Positions 57,566 to 64,000 of a stretch of DNA of 64,000 nt are shown here, piece after piece. The stretch covers positions 127,562,522 through 127,626,521 of the forward strand of contig NC_089490.1 in the NCBI RefSeq assembly GCF_036850765.1. The letters run 5' to 3'. The position numbers and the translations under genes were made by a program. How positions within the stretch are numbered: the stretch's first letter is position 1; each line of letters begins with the position of its first letter. Source of the stretch: Saccopteryx bilineata. Its lineage: Eukaryota; Chordata; Mammalia; Chiroptera; Emballonuridae. Under the pieces are notes generated by a model. The model searched no databases. It was not told where the DNA came from and saw nothing but the letters and a program-made list of their open reading frames with translations.

Positions 57566-60480
57566 CTTACCACGTCATTTCTGTGTCTCCAGGGTGCCAG
57601 GGTCTGCTCCATATTTTCTATATTGCTATTTGGCCCTGTTCTTTCTGGAGAGGTTATTTGTTGAACCCAGCATAGAAGTACTATAATATGGGATTGCTAG
57701 TTTTTTTCACATCATGTGGTGAATGAAAAATGGCCACAAAGTTTTTGCTGTTCTTTCTGTTAAGAGATGGAGCTTATTTCTCCACCTCCTAAATCAGGAC
57801 TGGCCTTTTAATTTGCTTTGGCCAGTAGAACATGGCTGTGGTGATGGATGACTTTCAAGGAAGGCTCAAGAGACTGAGCAGCTCCCACTTTGACCCTCTT
57901 GGGACCCTACCCTCAGACCACCATGTTGAGAAGTCCAGGACAGGACAACACTGGAGACTGAGGCCAGGCTCTCTCATTCAGTCTTGCCATCCCAGCCAAT
58001 GCCCCAGATGCAGGCGTGGCCACTCTGTGCCACTCAGCCTAGAATGCAGCTGCGTGAGTGAGGCTAGGAGAGACCAACATAAGAATTGCCCTTTCAACCC
58101 ACAGAATGGTAGGAAATACTAAATTTTGAGTGATTGATGAAGTGCCAATAGATAACTGATACATTTACAGAAAAAGTCACTTACCCAGAGGGATTTTTTT
58201 CTCCTTATAATAGTAAAATATTTATCTACTGACCTCTCTCCTTAGCTAAGGGTCCTGGCCATGGGGAAGAGACTCCAGCTATCTCAGTGTGCCATCATTG
58301 CTAGGAATGCCTGAAAGCATAGGAAAGAGTTGCCCACGAAGGTAACTAGACCCCTGTTTTAAATGACAGTTGTCATAGACAAACAGAGTATTTGAAACTG
58401 ACATAAAAGAATAGTGTGTTCTTCAGTGGCTGATATCTCATGTCCTCACCACCTGATATTGGGAGAAAGTTTGCAAGCCAAAGGGAGACACAATGGCAGA
58501 CAGAAGAGGACAAGTGGTGGCCACTCTGTAGAATCAAGAGAGGAACAAAATTTGTTCCATTTCCAAGAAGTTTTTATTTCTTTTTAAATATCTTTTTGGG
58601 TCTTTGGGTTCATAGATAGTAAGACATTAATAGAATTATAGAAATCAAGTCATTCCAACAAACAATTCTGAGCACCCATTAAGTGCCACATCCTGTGCAT
58701 GTGGATGCAGTAATGAACAATATCATTCCTACCCTCAAGGTCAGTTCAGAGTTGTTCAGTTCCAGACACTTTGGCTATAAGTAGCAATGAATGTAAAATT
58801 TTAAGGCATATGCAGCAGCTGTGATATGATATAAAAATATCTGTATTTCCATTGGCACCTTAAATTCTACTAGAATTGGTTCCTGCCTTTCAGTTAGTAA
58901 TCAAAGAAAATAAAGATTTTTTTCCATTCTAGTTCATAGTTTCCCTAAATTCTATCACCACACACTAGGTTCAGATGTCCTATGTCCACTGCAATTTTTT
59001 CTTTTAACCCATATACCACATACTCCTCTTTTCATGGCTTTACATGATTTCATTTGTAAGTATTGCAGCATGAATTGCCAAAAGACAAAGACTCCTAACT
59101 ATAAGGACATAATCATAACGCCATTATCACACCTTAAAAATAAACAATAATTGGTTAATATAAAATATTCACTCAATTCAGGTTTGCATGTTTTTTTTTT
59201 TACAGTTTGTTCAAATCACGATCCAAATATTGCAGTTGAATGATAGGTCTACCAAGTTACTTTTAATTTACAGCTCCTTCCCTTTGTCTCTGTTTCCTTT
59301 CAACTTACATGTTGAAGAAACCATGTCATTGGTCCTATAGAGTTTCCCACATTCAAGATTTTGCTGATTGCATGTCTGTGGTGTTATTTAAAATATTCCT
59401 CCATTCCCTAATCTTCTTTTAAATTTAGACTTTATTTATATTTGCAGGAGCCTTTTAGAAAGACACAAAAATGTATGATTGTCTCTCCTTTTGAGATGTC
59501 AACAGTCATATAATCCATTATTAGTTCTTTTGGGGATACAAAATGGTGATATTTTAGTTCTCTCATTCCTTCATAGTTTATTAGCTGGAATATTTCTACA
59601 AAGAGAAAATTCTCATTAGCTATTTGGTTATCCCTGCATGTACCCATAGGAGGGGTAGGATATATGCTTGAACTAGTTTTCAACACAAGCATTGGCTCCT
59701 AGAATAGAAAATGCACATTGAATCTGACATGGATCTTGTCCTCAAGGAGCTTCCCATCTAGTAGGGGTATAGGTATGTGGACAGGAGTGATTAGAGAAGC
59801 CAAAAGGTGAAAGGGCTCTGATCATGCCCAGAGAACCACGATTCCTAACAGGCAGAGCTGGCTGGAATTCAGTTCATCTGGCTGCTGGTAATCAAGGACT
59901 TTGTAAAAGTGGTGGCATTTCAACTGAGCTTGAAGGATAAACGTGGCAGAGAATGCCAGTTGTTTCCCAACATCAGTTCTGTCTTCTATGCCAGGACTCA
60001 TAGTATTCCAGAAAAAAGTACCTTTATCACTCTCCCTTGCAGTTTGGTGTGGCCATATGACCAGGTTCTTACCTATTGGCTGTTATGAGAAGTGATATAT
60101 GTAATTCCCAGGTTGTATCCTTAAGGAGGAGGGTGAGCCTTACTCTCTCACTCTCTCCATCCTACTGCTCACAAAGTGGATGTTGTGGTGCACCATCTTG
60201 GAACATGAGGACTAGGCAGCACCCTAAAGATGGCAGAGCAACAAGAACTGCTCACTTAGTTCCTGGATGTCCTCCTATGGTCCCTAAATGCTATCTGACT
60301 AATGGGGGTGCTGCTGGGTTCCCCTTGAAGCATCTAGTATCCAATGGTGCTGGGAAATGGTGAGACAGGGAATCCCATTCAAAATATGTACGAAAGTTTT
60401 AGACAGAAAAGGTGTAAGGCAAGGTAAATGTTTTCACTAGTTTTAACACATTGAGAAAGAAGAGGAGACAGCAATTAAAG
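57566..60480. other. Intergenic with ancient relics
   Basis: L2-like pieces, minus, at 58650-58760 (CTGAGCACCCATTAAGTGCC, CTACCCTCAAGGTCA) and 59715-59960 (GTCCTCAAGGAGCTTCCCAT, CATTTCAACTGAGCTTGAAG). An old L1-type relic at 59195-59440 is paralogous to 14860-15240. Blocks at 57650-58130 and 59980-60360 look like old transposon or LTR sequence (TTTGCTTTGGCCAGTAGAAC, TTTGGTGTGGCCATATGACC), but I cannot name them. Confidence 0.45.
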
Positions 60481-60482
60481 TA

Positions 60483-60805
60483 CCGTATTTCCCCAGGTAT
60501 AAGACACATCTTAATTTTGGGGCCCAAAATTTGAAAAAAAAATATATAACATAAAGTTATTGAACTTAACTTTTATTCATCATAAAATTCATACAACTCC
60601 TCACCACTGTCAAAACTCCTATCCATTAGCTTGTCCTCATCTGTGTCTGATGACGCATCACTGTTTTCAACAATGAGCGCAAAAACAAGCATAAAAAAGT
60701 GGGAAATGCAAGTAAAAAAATCGACAACCACTGTATAAGACATATCCAGTTTTTAGACCCCAAATTTTTGGAAGAAATGTGTGTCTTGTACAAAGGGAAA
60801 TATGG
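60483..60805 (-). mobile_element. Deletion derivative (MITE) of the Tigger-type element
   Basis: Ends CCGTATTTCCCCAGGTATAA and, inverted, CCATATTTCCCTTTGTACAA; TA precedes the left end, while the right flank has decayed to AA. The interior is the inverted C-terminal transposase segment found at 32242-32300 (acidic SDEELYEFYDE-type codons) joined directly to the opposite end. So it is an internal-deletion product of the family at 27987-32400. Confidence 0.87.
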
Positions 60806-60829
60806 AAATCTCAAATCTCTTAGGGTTGG

Positions 60830-61024
60830 CCTGACCTGTGGTGGCGCAGTAGATAAAGCATCGACCTGGAAATGCTGAGGTTGCCGGTTCAAAACCCTGG
60901 GCTTGCCTGGTCAAGGCACATATGGGAGTTGATGCTTCCAGCTCCTCCCCGCTTCTCTCTCTGTCTCTCCCTCTCCTCTCTAAAAAATAAATAAATAAAT
61001 AAATAAATAAGAAACAAAGATTAA
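60830..61024 (+). mobile_element. Bat tRNA-derived SINE, short type (B5), sense
   Basis: CCTGACCTGTGGTGGCGCAG head, B box GGTTCAAAACC, (AAAT)n tail. TSD AATCTCTTAGGGT(T)GG at 60814-60829 and about 61025-61039. Confidence 0.95.
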
Positions 61025-61170
61025 AAATCTCTTAGGGTGGTTACATGGTATTTTTGAAAAGTACTGACACTCTTTTTCACTCCTGCTGTTTGCTCAGCTG
61101 AATGTGTTGGTTACGTTAATAGTTTGAAGGCCCAAAGCAGTATTTATATAATTTTTAAAAAATCATCTTT

Positions 61171-61171
<1 letters not shown>

Positions 61172-61210
<39 letters not shown>

Positions 61211-61572
61211 TTGTATTTTTCTGAAGCTGGAAATGGGGAGGCAGTCAGACAGACTCCCACATGCGCCCGACCGGGATCCACCCGGGACGCCCACCAGGGG
61301 GCGACGCTCTGCCCATCCGGGGCATTGCTTTGTTGTGACCAGAGCCACTCTAGCGCCTGAGGCAGAGGCCATGGAGCCATCCCCAGCGCCCGGGTCATCT
61401 TTGCTCCAATGGAGCCTTGGCTGTGGGAGGGGAAGAGAGAGACAGAGAGGAAGGAGAGGGGGAGGGGTGGAGAAGCAGATGGGTGCTTCTCCTGTGTGCC
61501 CTGGCCGGGAATCGAACCCAGGACTCCTGCACACCAGGCCGATGCTCTACCACTAAACCAACCAGCCAGGGC
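61172..61572 (-). mobile_element. Bat tRNA-derived SINE, long type (A10), antisense
   Basis: (TTTA)n tail (about 61172-61213), body and inverted head (CCAACCAGCCAGGGCC). TSD AAAATCAT(C/T)TTTA at the two ends. It sits at the 3' end of the HAL1-like element. Confidence 0.94.
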
Positions 61573-62007
61573 CAAAATCATTTTTATTTTTAAATTACAG
61601 TTGACATACATTATTACATTAGTTTTAGTTGTACACCCCAGTGATTAAACATTACATTTCTTACAAAGTGATCCCTCCAATAAATCTTGCACCCATCTGA
61701 CACTGTACCTAGTTATTAGAATATTGACTATATTCCATATGCTATATATTTTACATTACCATGACTATTCTATAACAACCAATTTGTGCTTTTTGATCCC
61801 TTCACCTTTTTCACCCACCCCAACACCCCCATCCCATCTGGCAACTGTCAAAATGTTCTCTGTATCTATGAGTCTGTTTCTGTTCCTCTTGTTTATTTTG
61901 TTTTTTTATTCAACTGTTGATAGATATTTATTGCCATTTTATTGTTCATATTTTTATCTTATTTTTTTCTCCTCTTCCCCTACTCTCACCTCTTCCTCTC
62001 CCCTCTC

Positions 62008-62056
62008 TTTCTTCTTCTTCTTCTTCTTCTTCTTCTTCTTCTTCTTCTTCTTCTTC
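62008..62056. repeat. (CTT)n microsatellite
   Basis: About 16 uninterrupted CTT units within the 3' UTR part of the HAL1-like element. Confidence 0.97.
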
Positions 62057-63245
62057 AAGAAGACCCTTTAGCATTTTATGTAATACTACTGGATTTGTGT
62101 GATGAACTCCTTTAGCTTTTTCTAGTCTGGGAAGTTCTTTATCTATCCTTCTTTTTAAATGATAGCTCTGCTGGGTAGAGTAAACTTAGTTGTAGGTCCT
62201 TGCTTTCATCACTTTGAATATTTCTTGCCAATTCCTTTGGGCCTGCAAACTTTCTGTTGAGGAATTGGCTGACAGTCTTATAGGAGCTCCCTTGTAGGTA
62301 ACTAACTGCTTTTCTCTTGCGGCTTTTAAGACTCTCTTTTTGTTTTTAACTTTTGCATTTTGATTATGTGTCTTGTTGTGGGCCTCTTTGAATTCATCTT
62401 ATTTGGGACTCTCTGTACTTCCTGGACTTGTATGTCTATTTCCTTCATCAGGTTAGGGAAGTTTTCTGTCATTATTTTTTCAAATAGATTTTTTATTTCT
62501 TAAGTGAGAAATGGGGAGGAAGAGAGACAGATTCCCTAATGTTCCCTAATCAGGATGCACCCAGAAAGCCCCTATGAAGTGATGCTCTGCCCATCTGGGG
62601 CAGCTGCACCATTGCTCAGCAACTGAGCTATTTTAACTCTGGAGGCAAGGCCATGAAGCTATCCTTAGTGCCCAGGGCCAACTTGCTCCAATCAAGCCAT
62701 GGCTGCAGGAGGGGAAGAGAGAGAGAAAGAGAGAGAGAGAAAGGAAAGGTGGAGAAGCAGATGGTCGCTTCTCCTGTGTGCCCTGACTGGGAATTCAAAT
62801 AGACTTTCAATTTCTTGCTCTCCTCTCCTTCCAGTACCCTTATGATGCAGATGTTACACTTGAAGTTGTCCCAGAGGCTCCTTACACTATCTTCATTTTT
62901 TTGGATTCTTTTTTCTTTTTGCTGTTCTGATTGGGTGTTTTTTGCTTCCTTATATTCCAAATTGCTGGTTTGATTCTCAGCTTCATTGACTCTACTGTTG
63001 ACTCCCTGTAAATTATTCTTCATTTCAGTTAGTCTATCTTTCATTTCTGACTGGTCTTTTTTTTTTTATGTGAGGTTCTTTCTAAGTTTATTGAGCATCC
63101 TTATAACCAGCGTTTTGAATTCTACATCTAGTAGATTGCTAGTCTCCAATTTATTTAGTTTTTTTTTTCTGGAGTTTTGTTCTCTTCTTTCATTTGAGAC
63201 ATGTTTCTTTGTCTCCTTATTTTGGCAGCCTCCCTGGATTTGTTT
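62057..63245 (-). pseudogene. HAL1/L1 ORF1-like coding relic, disabled and split
   Basis: The minus-strand stretch 63044-62800 reads MKDRLTEMKNNLQGVNSRVN, AENQTSNLEYKEAKNTQSEQ and SLWDNFKCNICIIRVLEGEE: coiled coil then the start of the RRM-type domain, cut there by the SINE at 62493-62793. The C-terminal part resumes below 62490 in broken frames. The coiled coil resembles, but is clearly diverged from, ORF1 at 53753-54693. Confidence 0.75.
62493..62793 (-). mobile_element. Bat tRNA-derived SINE, long type (A11), antisense, 5'-truncated and diverged
   Basis: TSD TTCAAATAGA(T/C)TT at both ends (about 62479 and 62794). Body present, but the inverted head stops at CCCTGACTGGGAATTC, so the A box and most of the B box are missing. 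The most diverged long-type copy in the window, and dead at insertion because it lacks an internal promoter. Confidence 0.88.
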
Positions 63246-64000
63246 CTAAATATTAGGTAGAGCTGCTATATCTCCTGAACTTGTAGAGTGGCCTAACGTA
63301 ATAGGTGTTCTGTAGGTTCCAGTAGCACAGCCTCCCCAATCACCCTAGCTGGGCATTTGAGGTGCATTCCTCATGTGGGCTGTGTACACCTTCCTGTTGT
63401 AGCTGAGCTTTGACTGCTGTTGGCATGTCAATTGGGAGGGATTTACCTCCAGGCTAATTAGTTGTAAGGACTGGCTGTGACCACTGACTGCTGACCTCTG
63501 ACCACTGTGGAGGATCAGCTGTTCAGAGGCCCACCCAAAGAGCAAGACTTACTTCAACAGGGCTCTGATGCCCACTGAGTCCTCCAATTGAGTGTGTTGC
63601 TTGTGGAGGTGGTTGGGTGGTGGTGCTTTGACATGGTCTGAGGTTGTCCACTGGGCACACTGGCTCTGGGGCCTCCCAGGAAGTGCAGGCCAAGGTCAGC
63701 CAATACCTGTGTCCTTCCCTGGACCTTTTGGCATGAGCTACAAAGCAATCTGCAGTTCACTGCTACTTGCACTAGGCTTAGAGGTACCAAGGCAAGGCCA
63801 AGCTGTGAACCAAGGCCAGCTGCTTAGTGACAGGTATTGGGCATGCTGACGCCAGATGCTGCTTCTTGGAGAGATTTTAGAAAAACATGAAGTATGAACC
63901 AGGACAGGCCATTCCTATTGAAAAGCCACTGAAAACAGCTTTTGTGTGCCTGAAAGTTGGGTGGGCTGGGGCCTCAGGGAATCACCAGGGTGGGGAAAAC

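Larger units (their letters stand above)
61573..64000 (-). mobile_element. Half-L1 (HAL1-like) element, antisense, runs off the window
   Basis: In its own orientation, a 5' UTR-like region (64000-63250) leads to an ORF1-type region (about 63245-62057), then directly to a 3' UTR (about 62000-61573, with GTTGACATACATTATTACAT and a CTT-rich tract). No reverse transcriptase sequence lies between. That is the HAL1 architecture: ORF1 but no ORF2, needing L1 enzymes in trans. An L1 with a large internal deletion is the alternative. Interrupted by a SINE. Confidence 0.7.

Noticed and set aside
57832..58122. A 96-residue ORF with several Cys residues (CPRCRRGH) hinting at a zinc-binding protein
   Set aside because: It lies in what looks like old transposon-derived sequence, with no splice context or recognisable family; probably chance.
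24000..64000. Exons of the expected downstream neighbour SCN8A
   Set aside because: No sodium-channel peptide appears in any frame. A non-coding first exon could be present but cannot be recognised from sequence alone.

Overview
The window is mammalian nuclear DNA, almost certainly from a bat. Three things point there: GT-AG introns of a vertebrate gene, mammal-wide MIR, L2 and HAL1-type relics, and a dense load of young tRNA-derived SINEs of a kind I associate with bats (possibly rhinolophoid, a Rhin-1-like family; species inferred, not proven). Recent DNA-transposon copies with clean target-site duplications (TSDs) fit too, because bats are known for unusually recent hAT, Tc1/mariner and piggyBac activity. 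There is no bacterial or phage content.

The only host gene I can support is the 3' end of SLC4A8 (NDCBE, the Na+-driven chloride/bicarbonate exchanger), on the + strand. Its last four coding exons are at 8237-8374, 15369-15460, 17486-17581 and 18669-18681. All have consensus splice sites and the reading frame is continuous to ...KSLFN-stop. A repeat-poor stretch of about 5.2 kb follows, up to the first canonical AATAAA at 23883, and is probably a long 3' UTR with a strong G-quadruplex motif. No further host exon was recognised downstream. In mammals SCN8A lies on that side, but none of its coding exons is visible here.

Layout. 1-6920: a young LINE-1 inside an SLC4A8 intron, split by a deleted mariner element (itself holding two SINEs) and by an antisense class-II-type ERV solo LTR. 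6921-18681: exons and introns, with a second L1 fragment, SINEs and a full-length 2.47 kb hAT element (11251-13720). 18682-23905: 3' UTR. 23906-26930: four clustered SINEs and a small hAT MITE. 27987-32400: a pogo/Tigger element split by a second full-length hAT copy, which carries a SINE. 32403-48395: intergenic DNA with old repeats, SINEs, two LTR candidates and a second hAT MITE. 48690-56480: an old L2 relic split by a TIR element, split by a full-length antisense L1 (49383-56160), split by a SINE. 56481-64000: old relics, a Tigger MITE, SINEs and a half-L1 (HAL1-like) element running off the window.

The main interest is transposon stratigraphy. Nested insertions carry readable TSDs, and the second L1 shows the uninterrupted sequence for two insertion sites in the first. 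The two hAT copies share two in-frame TGA codons, and four hAT insertions share a TTAG core in the target site. I found no undescribed protein-coding system; apart from SLC4A8, the coding-looking ORFs belong to mobile elements or are SINE/repeat shadows.
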